DNA from: Alentia gelatinosa
Taxonomy: Eukaryota > Annelida > Polychaeta > Phyllodocida > Polynoidae
Reading direction: 5' to 3'
Assembly: GCA_950022655.1 (NCBI GenBank)
Contig: OX465582.1
Location: 93,014,704-93,078,703 of the forward strand
Length of the DNA: 64,000 nt
Part shown: positions 41,611 through 52,063 of the stretch, in pieces
Position numbering within the stretch: position 1 is the stretch's first letter
How the letters are laid out: every line of letters begins with the position of its first letter
Notes under the pieces: generated by a model
Told to the model about the DNA's origin: nothing
The model's input: the letters and a program-made list of their open reading frames with translations, nothing else
The model's database searches: none
Program-made: the position numbers and the translations under genes

Positions 41611-42599
41611 TGGCAAGAGAAACATTGGCAAGAGAAACCATAATCTATTCGGGAGTTTGTAGATATTAGCAATATGACATTTCAACATGTTGGGTCGAAT
41701 TTCAATATCTGCGTTGCTACGGTATAAGTCTTTGATATGAGAGTAAGTCATCGTTTGCATTGTGGCAACAGGCTGCAATTTATCCGCTATTAATATCTCA
41801 GATAGTATCATTCAATCCTGACTGGGGAGTAAATCGTTATTGATATTTGCGTATCCCGTGGCCGTCTTCTCATGGAGTTATGTTTCTGATATGAGTTTAC
41901 ACTCCATGCATTTGCAGGTGCCCATTCTGCATGTAACCAATACGGATCATCCGGGTTATTTCACGAGACTTCACTCAGTAGTAACTATACATTCTCAATG
42001 AATGTAATCGATACTACCATCTGCTAAAGGGTATATTCCACCAACTTCACCAGATTTCAACTTCACCAGACTTGTTCAGCATGTATACGGGCGCCGGCGA
42101 TAGGTAACAGGCAAAAAATCATATCAGTTTTGTCCGTATAGCCGCCGAGGGTGATCAAATAGACTGCTCCACCACACATGTTTATATACAAGCTAAGATG
42201 TATATTTTTGTTTGTAGATGTATATTTATGTTTATAAATAGTACGGACATGAACTTTTCTTTTGATTGGTTGGCAAAGTCTGCTATCTATCAGGTTTGTC
42301 AATTACCAATATCAAAATACCTCTAAGTGCTATGTTATGCGGGAAAAATGAAGGTGAACCACAATCAATCATCATTTTGGGAGGTGCGATCAAAATGGTC
42401 ACTGTAACGATGTACTACCCAAGTAAAATTATGTATCCAATACAAAAAATAATCATTAAGTGCATGGAAATGCGACGTTTGCACTTACTGATTCTGGTTC
42501 GTTTCATAATCTACGATCCTACATGTAGACCCTCTTCTGTGACTTGTACAAGGGTTATCATTTAACAACATTCAAGTTATTTCGCAAAGACAGCCGTAG
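41611..42599. other. Non-coding stretch, no gene recognised
   Basis: Only short overlapping frames. No family recognised and no repeat with clear borders. Confidence 0.4.
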
Positions 42600-43280
42600 C
42601 GTTCCATAAGATCGTCCATCAGTGTTCAATAAAGTTGGCCAACATCGTCCCTGCATGGGTCTCTATGGCCTACAGAGAAGGGTCTACATGTATGATCCTA
42701 GATTATTAAACGGGCCCCTGGTGCTCATTCAATTTGCTACCTCATCGAGAGTAAAAGGTGAAGGACGAAGTTGTCCGGGAGTTCTGGTTCAATAACATGA
42801 TTTATCGTAGGGAAGCATAATTGTAGCTGATGATGGAAGAGGTACTGTCCTTTTGGGTTTAATAATGTATCATGGGGGAAGCCTACATCGTCCATAGTCT
42901 CCTTTGCCTCTTTTAGTGGCATGGGTGACACCCCCTGGGGTATCGAAGGAGAAACAAATTGACAAGAGAAGTATCATTCATCAATTCAAACCATGGTAAA
43001 CATGTTTGTTATGGACTTGATTACAATTCGGCACAGTGTAACACCGTCTGCAGTTATTCAAGTAAACCCCCACAGGCTGTCCCCTATGAATGTTTTGTCC
43101 TCACAAATAATCGGGATCACCCAAACAAAACTATATGAGCGAGGTTTTCTCTATCTATCGATGACAGGCATACTTAAATTTAACAAGCTCTCGCCCAATA
43201 TCTCGTCTATGGAGGTCTCCTTCGTCGGGACTGTCGTCCCCTATACACGTGTCTTAAATTAAACAAGCCCCTGACTTTTG
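42600..43280. repeat. Old dispersed repeat (GGCCCCTGGT family)
   Basis: GTTCAATAAAGTTGGCCAAC and AAACGGGCCCCTGGTG resemble 2020-2100. The region beginning AATAACATGATTTATCGTAG resembles 39110-39310. AACCATGGTAAACATGTTTG matches the order seen there. Borders are diffuse. Confidence 0.4.
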
Positions 43281-43339
43281 GGACGACATCAGATTTTATT
43301 GTTCCTAATTAGATATTTATTGCAATATACTAGCATTTA

Positions 43340-43625
43340 GTAAATATAATATTTTAACATACCTGTGTGTGAATGTCCATCAAATACTGCCCGCTGCTAA
43401 GGGTGCAGTAATGATAATGTTTGTGCCCTTTGTGACTGTGACTTAAGAGTCATTATAATGGGGTTTGATCATCGATTTTAGGTATATAATAAGCAAACGT
43501 CTTTACTGTGGACGAAATGGTTCTCGTTCTCGGTCAGTCGTTGATTTCATACTGCCTTCCGCCTATGGCGACTGACTTCAAACAGGAAAAGTTTCGTCCA
43601 CAGGAAGGACGTTTCCTAATATTAC
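43340..43625. repeat. Class C cassette, inverted copy of 35640-35945
   Basis: The module ends in TTTTAGGTATATAATAA and contains ACTGCCCGCTGCTAAGGGTG, the complement of the 35890 motif. The hairpin has arms AAACGTCTTTACTGTGGACG and CGTCCACAGGAAGGACGTTT, with the tip CTTCCGCCTATGGCGACTGA. Confidence 0.75.
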
Positions 43626-44126
43626 TACTCATCAATCTCTTAGAGAATACATGATTTGTTATGCAGTCATGTGTCATGCTACAATGTGGGAAATCCGACA
43701 CTGCCGCGATGTATACCAATTTTGATATGTAGCCATATCGTATAGCCATACTGTAATGTGTATGTGGCTGCCAGGCATTGGTATGAGTGGGGTTCAGGCT
43801 AGATTGGCCGCCACCTCTGTCTACACTGTGTTCCAACTTGGAGATTAGTCTGGTGAAACCCTGGTCGTGTCCACAAATTCTCACTCTTGCACCAAGCAGC
43901 TTTCTTTATCTCCGGATTCATTAGAGAAATATTCATAACTGACAAAGTTGATACTGAAATCTGTCTTTACTTATTTTCCTCAAAATACACACAACAGGAA
44001 ATATGAACATCGGAAAAAATAGCTTCAAGAGTGAAAATTGAATACATTCTCTAACCATGGTCATAGGTCCAGGTCATATAAAACATCTGCTGGGAGAGTA
44101 ACAGACACTTACAGATAGTGGATCAT

Positions 44127-44502
44127 GCCGGGGACACACTAAGCGAGTCAAGATGGCGATCTCTGGAATCGCCAACACAAAATGGGATGTGGGTGAGCTA
44201 TCATTTCATAGCATTATTTCAAACCGATAACTTAGCGTCTCGGAAGCAATAATCAGGTCGGATGTGAAATGATAGCTTACAATGGAGACACACAAGGTGA
44301 GTAACGCAGCGATTTCCAGAATTGCCAACACAAAATTGCCTATAAATGAGCTATTACTTCATAATTTACCTGATTATTGCTTCAGTGATGCTAGATTATG
44401 GGCAGGAGATATCCCTATGAAATAATATCTCACATAAATGCTATATTTTGTGTTGGCGATTCTCGAGATCGCTGCCTTGACTCGCTTTGTGTGTACCCGG
44501 CA
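44127..44502. mobile_element. TIR element (GCCGGGGACACAC ends) with internal duplication
   Basis: GCCGGGGACACACTAAGCGA at the left is matched by TCGCTTTGTGTGTACCCGGC at the right. An internal second left-end-like segment (GGAGACACACAAGGTGAGTA near 44284) suggests two fused copies. The relative is 45047-45268. Confidence 0.65.
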
Positions 44503-44508
44503 CTTATT

Positions 44509-44903
44509 ATCCATCGTATACAAAGTCCCCATTGAAAATGTATGGGGCCTCAGTAAACCACCACCCATTGTATAAAATCTGCCAGATACCATAACTGTGG
44601 TATACGGATTCAAACCTGTGGTATACGGCCTCAAAACCATGGTATACGGGAAAAATAGTCCCTTTGTGCTATAGAGCAAAGAAATAGTCCCTATTGCTAT
44701 ACCCTTTAATATGGCAATTACTGGGTTTAATTTATTCGAACTGATGGATAATAAATACAACAAACGATGATTATGTGAATAGGCGGCTCTGTAAACCACT
44801 CGAGGTTGACGTCGTAATACACTCGCTAGCGCTCGTGTATTACTACGCGTCAACCTCTCGTGGTTTACGGCCGCCTATCCACAAAACCATCGATTATTGT
44901 CTA
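44509..44903. repeat. Class B cassette, inverted copy of 6219-6614
   Basis: The module ends are TTATTATCCATCGTATACAA and GATGGATAATAAATACAA. The hairpin at about 44757-44903 has AGGCGGCTCTGTAAACCACT and complement, and the tip ACACTCGCTAGCGCTCGTGT. It is colinear with the complement of 6219-6614 throughout. Confidence 0.8.
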
Positions 44904-44904
44904 T

Positions 44905-45268
44905 GTATGTGATATATCATTTCATAGCTTCATTTCCAACCGAAGCAATAATCAGGTTAGATGTGAAATAATGGCTCAGATATAGTCCATTTTGTATTGA
45001 CGATTACAGAAATCGTTACATTTCTCGCTCGGTGTGTCTCCGGCTTAAAGCCGGGGACACACCGAGCAAATCAAGGCAGCGATCTCCAGAATCTCCAACA
45101 CTAAATGTATGTAAAATATCGTTTCATAGCAATATCTCCCACCAATAATTTAGCGTATCAGAAGCAATAATCCGATAAATTATAAAAATAATAGCTCACA
45201 TAGACGCCATTTCCTGTTAGCGATTACAAAAATCGCTGCATTACTCGCTTGGTGTGTCTCCAGCTTTA
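44905..45268. mobile_element. One full and one partial CCGGGGACACAC element, adjacent
   Basis: A right-half copy at about 44910-45046 ends CTCGGTGTGTCTCCGGCTT. It abuts a complete copy, 45047-45268, with ends AAAGCCGGGGACACACCGAG and CTTGGTGTGTCTCCAGCTTT. Both carry GAAGCAATAATC in the middle. Confidence 0.65.
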
Positions 45269-45561
45269 ACGTAGTGTAGCGCTGGTGGCCAGTGTAGGCT
45301 CATGCGGGTTTCAGTGAGAGGGGTAGCTGGCAGGGTGACGAGATTAAGTCCCGGGTGGATGACCCGAACCCGGTTCAGGGCTCATCGCCTGTTGTCTAAG
45401 TGGGTTAGCCCTCACCGGAAACACGTGATCAATGCGGCGGATACCAGCGCCCCCCGGTGGCATGTCAGAGAAGGGAAATGAACTTAGCCTGTTCTGAATG
45501 ATGGACAGCGTTCTGGACTGCCCGGTTCAAACAGTGGGGAAACCAAGGAATCCACGCAGTT

Positions 45562-46062
45562 TTAAGGCATATCGGATAGTTTCCCTTAAAGATTGAAACC
45601 CATGTTATTTTTCTGAAAATTTGATATGATGAGCTCAGGGTATTGTAGAGCACAATATATATATGGATTACAAATCGGGTGTCACCATGCTAGATTTTGA
45701 TTTAGAGGTTGATACTAGGATAATACTACTAAAGAATATACAGAAATTCTAAAAAGTAGCTTTTCATATACTAAAACCCATGTCATTGTCTTAAAACCTT
45801 CAAAGAATATAGATGTGTAGCACTACACATTACAGTTTTAAAAACCATAGTTCACGGTCGAAATTTTCAATACATTTCCTATATAAATCAGTCATATGTA
45901 GAATGACTTAATTTACTTATTAGGATTGGATAAACTGGACACAACCTTAGCTTTATTCATTTGGAAGGAGACTGTATCCCAAGGATCCCGATATGACTTA
46001 TAATTGACAATATTTAAAAACCACCATGTGATGCCACTGTGACATGTAGGATATACCTTTAA
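45562..46062. mobile_element. TTAA-type ~500-bp element
   Basis: The left end TTAAGGCATATCGGATAGTT and right end TGTAGGATATACCTTTAA are imperfect inverted copies. Internal blocks align with 34546-35018 and 51530-52063. TTAA at both ends points to a TTAA-inserting class such as Kolobok or piggyBac; I cannot tell which without a transposase. Confidence 0.75.
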
Positions 46063-46263
46063 ATGAATAATATTACACGCGTTAGCTGCCTGGGCTTCAG
46101 AGTCACTATAGCCACAATGACAAATGTATATACCAAAGAGTTTACGCCATTTCGAAGTTGATATAGCCTACTGGTAAGAGTCGGGGTCCCAACTTATGTT
46201 AAGAACCAAATGAAGATTTAGCAAGCCATTGTTACATACGCCATAACCACGTTCAACAAGAAA

Positions 46264-47812
46264 GTGCTCAGCCCGTTACTCTTGATGATATTCGTTAATG
46301 ACCTGAACCTTACAACTCATTATGTGGACCACTTGCAGTATGCAGATGACTTAGTACTATACACTAGTGGTCTGAATCATGCAGTGGCAAAACAAAGGTT
46401 ACAGAGTGCATTCAATGAGGTTCACAGGTGGAGTGAGATAAACGGACTGAAACTAAATGCTAGTAAAACTATGACTTGTTGGTATGCCTCAAATGCAAGA
46501 AAGAGCTATCTCCCAGACCTGGACATAGACTGTGATGGATATGTGTTAAAAACGGCGGAGGCGTACTTGGGAGTAACAGTTGATCGAAATCTAGACTTTG
46601 CATCCCACATTGGACGAGTTATTAAGTCAGCTAATAGTAGGATATTTAAGTTAGCCAAGATTCGAAAATCCATAACCAGGGATGTAACTCGGCAAATATA
46701 CTGCAGATGCATAAGGCCAGTAATAGAGTATAGTAGATTCGTAATAGGGGGGGCCAACATTGACAGACAGATTGTGTTACAGCATGTCCAAAATTGTGCT
46801 TTATGTGTGGTACATACACAATATTATCATGATTTCGATCTGAGTGGGCGTATTAACCACGAAATTGACGCGTAGTAATACTCCGAGCGATAGCGAGGAT
46901 TATTGCGTAGCGTCAACTACAAGGAGAATACGGCCACACAGATCGAAATCTTGGTAATGTTGTATTTATTATTAACTTATTTTTAGATTTAAGCAATAAA
47001 TATGATCGTTAGAAAACTTTTCAACATGGTTAAGAAGTTATGTTTGGGACTACTTTCATCTCAATGGGACTACTTTCATCTCAAAAATCCGTATCCTCCT
47101 AGGAGGGTACGCAGCTCCGTAACCTACTCAGTAGCGATCTGTAAGCTACATAGGCTTAGTATGGAGACTCCGTTTCAGGTGGGTAATAAAAGGGTTCAGC
47201 AGGCAAAGACAGACAATATCCGAACTACTTGGGATACTAGGGGTAAAAATGCTACAGGATAAGCTGAGGACAAAATTAGCTAGAGTAATGTATAAATCAA
47301 ACAAAAATAGTATGTTAATAGAGCCTGACATACACACAACACGCAGCTCGAGTAGAGTGAAGTTTAAGGAAATATGCCACAAAACGACCAGATACACAAA
47401 ATCACCGATGTACAGGGGTATCCAGGTCTGGAAACCCGCTGAATTGTAGAGGATGGACACTACATCAGATTTCAAGATGGCATTACAGGGCTTAACAGAA
47501 CTAAAATGAGGGGGCCACGGGAAAAATCTTGTAACCTTTCCCTATTTTCCATGCACTCCCCACCGGTGAACTTCCGTGCCTACTAACTGCCTGTTAACTT
47601 TTGCCTCTCGGTTTCCATTGTTACATGTATATTTGTAAACTGGCATGCAATCTATCTATTTATTTACCCATATATCTATTACTTATAAATAGCATATTAC
47701 TTAGTGAGATTAAAGAAATTATTATACAATATGTACAGGTGTCTACCGATATATCAAATGGAAAAACTGAGCTAGACTCAGAATTTGGTGAATAAACAAA
47801 TAAAAAAAAGAG
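46264..47812 (+). pseudogene. LINE reverse transcriptase, 5'-truncated and interrupted
   Basis: The frame from 46264 reads LSPLLLMIFVNDLN and LQYADDLVLY, the last being the RT catalytic box with ADD, then NGLKLNASKTM, AYLGVTVDRNLDFASHI and IRPVIEYSRFV, typical of jockey/CR1-like LINEs. A hairpin element breaks it at 46816-46963. Similarity resumes from about 47005 (KLFNMVKKLCLG) and ends with HTTRSSSRVKFKEI and MYRGIQVWKPAEL near 47449, after frame changes. A 3' tail runs to AATAAACAAATAAAAAAAAG near 47812. The endonuclease and the first RT motifs are missing. It is dead. Confidence 0.8.
46816..46963. repeat. Hairpin element inserted in the LINE
   Basis: Arms CACAATATTATCATGATTTC and GAAATCTTGGTAATGTTGT frame the inner stem TTGACGCGTAGTAATACTCC, with the tip GAGCGATAGCGAG. 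The inner part is nearly the same as at 12965-13000, while the outer arms are unrelated. It splits the RT frame, so it is younger than the LINE. Confidence 0.75.
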
Positions 47813-47924
47813 TGATCGAAATAGATAACAGTCACACGCCATATCCTATGGATTGCCAACCCAGCGCACAATTAGAGAAATAAATAGAACTGAACGTGAG
47901 TTAGTCTGTTTAATTTGTTATCCC

Positions 47925-48125
47925 ACGACGGCCAGGTCATGAATTACTACACGAGGCGATAGCCGAGCGTAGTGAGGAGCAGACCTGACCGGAGTCAGTT
48001 GTATACAGAAACAGGGTTTCTGTGGCTGTACGTGGTAAATACTTGGTAAAACTGACGATAAAACGTTTTATCGTTTTATCATCAATTTTACCGAGTATTT
48101 ATCACATACAGATATAGTATACCTG
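47925..48125. repeat. Two adjacent hairpins
   Basis: The first (about 47928-47995) has the stem AGGTCATGAATTACTACACG and the tip GAGGCGATAGCCGAG. The second (about 48003-48125) pairs GGTAAATACTTGGTAAAACT with AATTTTACCGAGTATTTATC around GATAAAACGTTTTATC. Confidence 0.65.
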
Positions 48126-48205
48126 TTTTGGTATTATTATATATTTTGAAATATCCAATTTTCAACTTTGCTTCTGGTATTTTGCCGCCGTACATGCCCT
48201 ATACG

Positions 48206-48400
48206 CCACATACTATCGTAAAACTGGATAAGTTTTAATCTTGGCCACCTTATGCCATGACTGAAGTTTGGTATAGTGACTTCATGAGGCGAAGCCGAGT
48301 GAAGTCTGGAGCCAAAACTCCAGGAGTGGAATGCAGTGTCCACGATTCAAACAAATCAGGTTTTGCTTTTATCCTACCCCGTCTCCTCGATTTTTGAATA
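48206..48400. repeat. Class A hairpin plus left module end
   Basis: The hairpin shares AAACTGGATAAGTTTTAATC and TTCATGAGGCGAAGCCGAGT with 8838-9056. Its right arm has drifted (GTGTCCACGATTCAAAC). A TTATCCTACCCCG module end follows at 48366. The other module end is not found. Confidence 0.65.
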
Positions 48401-48519
48401 TTACGTGATAACAATTCTGTATGCCACTAGTGGCATATAAAACTCTGTACGTCACCTAGGTGTCGTACGGATATGAATATGACATGTGTAGGAGTGGCCG
48501 TATGTGTAGGATATAAGTA

Positions 48520-48912
48520 CCACAGGTATATAATAATATAGAATTACTATGATAGTGCTCGAATATGGGAGCCGTACGGCGAGGTTAGGCTCACGGTAGT
48601 ACTCACTGAAGCCGTAGGCTTCGGTGAGTACTACCGTGAGCCTAACCGAGCGATTCGTGATTCGAGGACGTCCGCCATTTTTGAATTTTCTGCCCAGCCG
48701 AATGCTTTGGCCTCTCGACCAATCAGATTGCGTTATTTTCCAAAGCACTCCGTATGTCGTTCAAAGCACTCCATATGTCAATTCCAAAGGCGATGCGTAC
48801 TAAGCTAGACGGAGTGCCTCGGTTACATAATATTATTACTATACCCCAAGCAGCAGTGTGTATTTACACTGACTTGGTGCATAGGTATTATTATTAAATA
48901 GGTATATAATAA
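48520..48912. repeat. Class C cassette with near-perfect 30-bp hairpin
   Basis: CAGGTATATAATAATA precedes the hairpin 48593-48646, whose arms GTTAGGCTCACGGTAGTACT and complement carry one mismatch around the loop GTAG. The right part has CTCTCGACCAATCAGATTGC and CCAAAGCACTCCGTATG, shared with 15920-16260, and ends AATAGGTATATAATAATA. Confidence 0.65.
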
Positions 48913-49386
48913 TAAGAAATACTCCTTATTTTAAAACACTTGAATCACTTACAAGGAAAAGAATCAAAAGCACCATAATATAAATGAAAATTGAGTTCAA
49001 TACTGCAATTGAAGTTGTCACTGAAAAACATAAATTACTTTGTAATTATGATATGATCTTGAGCATAATGAGATTTGGATATCATAATCTCACACTTTAT
49101 ATATGTGTTATTTATTGGCACATGTTACACATTATTACTTGATATTTGTAAAAGATTCTGCTCAAACGAAATGGGAAATCCGCTAAAACGAAATGGAATA
49201 CTTTGTACGTGGAAAGGCTAGATCAAGAATATCTGTCCGTGAGACTGAGATCATAAGTTTCTTTATTGACTGTATGATTCGATAAGCCATGTTGAATGTT
49301 ACTGGGCTACTATGTTGTGAACTGTACTTCTGTGTGATGGTGATGACTATGACTATTCACGACAGACTTGTATGTATAACCATATA

Positions 49387-49708
49387 TTTATCTTACTCCT
49401 GGTACAAGTTTAGCCATAGGAATAACATTAGAAAAAAATACTCAACGATCACCCCCGTAAAATGACAATACTATGCCACGGCCGTGGCATAGTGAATTTG
49501 AGATGATATCATATTGATTTGCTAAGTTTATTCTAATTATTGTGAAATTTCGATGATATTTAATGTCATAAAAAGGGGTGAGATGAATCCAGAACCGCAC
49601 TCGAATCGTAAAATACACAAAACTCCACTCATTTGAATGAGCCATAATCGTCACTCTGCTTCGCCTCGATGACAATTGTGCCCCGGTCCAAACTCATGGC
49701 TCATTGTC

Positions 49709-49710
<2 letters not shown>
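49387..49710. repeat. Class A cassette: module plus hairpin
   Basis: The module at 49387-49586 (TTATCTTACTCCTGGTACAA to AAGGGGTGAGATGAA) is followed by GAACCGCACTCGAATCGTAA and a hairpin with the tip CTCTGCTTCGCCTCGATGAC. It is closely related to 60092-60452 and 60557-60995. Confidence 0.75.
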
Positions 49711-49712
<2 letters not shown>

Positions 49713-49796
<84 letters not shown>

Positions 49797-49807
49797 GTAT
49801 ATATATA
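49713..49807. repeat. (TA)n microsatellite
   Basis: A TA run of about 95 bases, interrupted by single-base changes, lying between a class A hairpin and a pogo-like element. Confidence 0.97.
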
Positions 49808-49986
49808 CAGTAAAACCCCGCGTAAGCGGACACCCTCCGTTCCGGCCCAAAGTGTCCGCTCACGCGGGGTGACCGCTTACACGGGGTTAAAATAAACATC
49901 TAATAGAAGGATCCGTTCCGAGCAAGGGTGTCCGTTAACGCGGGGTGTCCGCTTACGCGGGGTGTCCGTTAGGCGGGGTTCTACTG
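49808..49986. mobile_element. Pogo-like miniature element
   Basis: CAGTAAAACCCCGCGTAAGC at the left, GGCGGGGTTCTACTG at the right, TA on both sides. The middle consists of repeated GTGTCCGCTTACGCGGGGT units. Confidence 0.82.
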
Positions 49987-50436
49987 TATACATATTCTCG
50001 TTGTCTAAGGTTATGAAACACCCCCTCTCCCTGGTGCATTACTGTGATTTCCTCTCATTTCCGACACAATATAATTTTGCATCAGGAAGCTCTACAATAC
50101 GTTCCCAGTGCCAAAATCATAGTTGGTGGACACCCCATTAAGCAAATCGAATCTGCCTGTAGAGTGTATAATGAGCATGACGGAGTCAGTGTCAGTCACG
50201 TCTTCCCAGCCAAGGTCAAGGGATCAAGATTTATTGCTATTTGTGGTTACCATTAACGTCCAGACCTGTTCCCCTGCCCTGGGACATGGTAATTGAGATG
50301 AATAAGGCCATATAGCAGGCAAGTACTTTTAAAGAATTACCAGTAACTGCCAGGCTTCTTACTTCAGAGTTGGCTGCTCGGACACTTTTGACAGTGACAG
50401 CAAAACGATGTAGAGGGCAAATTAGTGGAAAGGCTT
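49987..50436. other. Unassigned stretch with one 70-codon frame
   Basis: A frame at 50044-50256 (contains KIIVGGHPIKQIESAC and SHVFPAKVKGSRFIAI) has a protein-like composition and could be an exon or repeat remnant. I do not recognise it and cannot show splice sites. Confidence 0.25.
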
Positions 50437-51520
50437 CGGACCTCAGACCGGAGAGTGTGAGTAGGACCTTTAGCTGGAGAGTGTAAAGCCAGACCTGAGA
50501 CTGGAGAGTGTGAGTCTAGACCTCCGACTGGAGAGTGTAATTCCAGATCTTTGACCGGGGAGTGTAAAGCCAGACCTGAGACTGGAGAGTGTGAGTCTAG
50601 ACCTCCGAATGGAGAGTGTAAAGCCAGACCTCCGACTGGAGAGTTTGAGTCTAAACCTCAGACTGGAGAGTGTAAGTTTAGAACCTCCGATTGGAGAGTG
50701 CAATTCCAGATCTCTGACTGGAGAGTATAATGTCAAACCTCCGACTGGAGAAGGTGAGTCTAGACCTCCGACTGGAGAGTGGGAGTCTATACATCCAGCT
50801 GGAGAGTGTAAGTCTAGACCTCCGACTGGAGAGTGTAAGTCTAGACCTCCGACTGGAGAGTCGGAGTCTAGGCCTCCGACTGGAGAGTGTGAGACTAAAC
50901 CTTGGACTGGAGAGTGTGGGTCTAGACTTCAGACTGGAGAGTCTGGTTCATGACATCCGACTGGAGAGTATGATTCAAGGATTCAAATTGGAGCAATTTC
51001 AGATATCATGATTGAAACTTTGGTTACATACAACCGAGTGGAGAGTCTGAGTCTCGACCTTCAGCTGGAGAGTGTAATTCCATGCCTTATCTACTGAAAC
51101 GCAGACAGCTGAAACGTGAGCCGTTTTCAAACGTATGGTGAAATTAGGACGAATGGAGGTCTTCACAGTAAATTCTTATAACGACCTGTTGGTGCGACTC
51201 CTGTCTGAAACATACCCCCTCACCCCATCCTCCCACTCCTACCCTATTCATATTACACCTATCATTATTACTCTCTCCAATCTTCCAACAGAACAATGCG
51301 AAAACTGTATGAAAGAGTTTGTTTTGTTTGTGTTTACACAAAAGGCACACTATAAATTGAAGATCTGTGTATAAGAATTTGGATGAACTAAACAAAAACC
51401 ATTTAGTGTGAGTCTAAGCATCCAACTGCAGAGTTTGGTTCCTGAAGAGACTAAAGAGTGAAATTAAAGACATCAGACTGCAGTGTTTGCTTCTAAATTG
51501 AGTCTAGACCTTTTTCATTT
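50437..51520. repeat. 27-bp minisatellite, about 22 units plus degenerate tail
   Basis: The unit is close to CTCCGACTGGAGAGTGTAAG plus TCTAGAC. I count 22-23 GAGAGT-type repeats from 50437 to 51085. 50960-51035 and 51400-51520 are degenerate. Because 27 is a multiple of 3, several frames remain open and give 9-residue repeats such as SRPPTGECK or LDLRLESVS. No spacers occur, so it is not CRISPR. I do not treat it as coding. Confidence 0.9.
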
Positions 51521-51529
51521 GTTAGCAGC

Positions 51530-52063
51530 TTAAAGGCATATTGGACAATTTGGCCTAAAAATCAAAGCTCATGTCAATTACCTGAAAACTTAGTATGATG
51601 ATCTCTAAGTTTTTTGGAACGCATATCTAACTTAAAAATCTGGGGTCACCAAGCTAGTTTTTGATTTAGAGATCAATATTATGATAATTTTATATTAGAA
51701 CATATAGAAATTCTAGTATTTATTCTAGTATTTTTTCACATAGTAAAACCCATGTAATTTTTCTCAAACCTTCACAGAATATAGCATATATAGTACTTCT
51801 CATTTAGGTTTGGAAAATCATAGGTCACCGTACTTGTTTTGGAAAGAATTGAAGAAAACCATATTTTTCAGTACATTTCCTATGTAAATCAAACAAATGT
51901 GAATTGGTCTATTTTACCTACTAAAATATTATAAACGTGAGGAAATGTTAAATCTACTCATGTAGAATTAGAATAAATCCGAATAAACTAGTTTTAACCA
52001 ATAATGGACATTATTTAAAAATCACCAGGTGGCGCCACCGTGGATTGTAGGAAAAGCCTTTAA
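51530..52063. mobile_element. TTAA-type ~530-bp element, best-preserved copy
   Basis: It begins TTAAAGGCATATTGGACAAT and ends GGATTGTAGGAAAAGCCTTTAA, imperfect inverted ends with TTAA at both borders. It is non-coding. Confidence 0.8.

Noticed and set aside
50437..51085. Possible CRISPR array
   Set aside because: The 27-bp units are directly adjacent with no unique spacers, there are no cas genes, and the DNA is eukaryotic. It is a minisatellite.
50437..51085. Zinc-finger linker array suggested by repeated TGEC
   Set aside because: No Cys/His spacing of C2H2 fingers accompanies it, and other frames are equally open.
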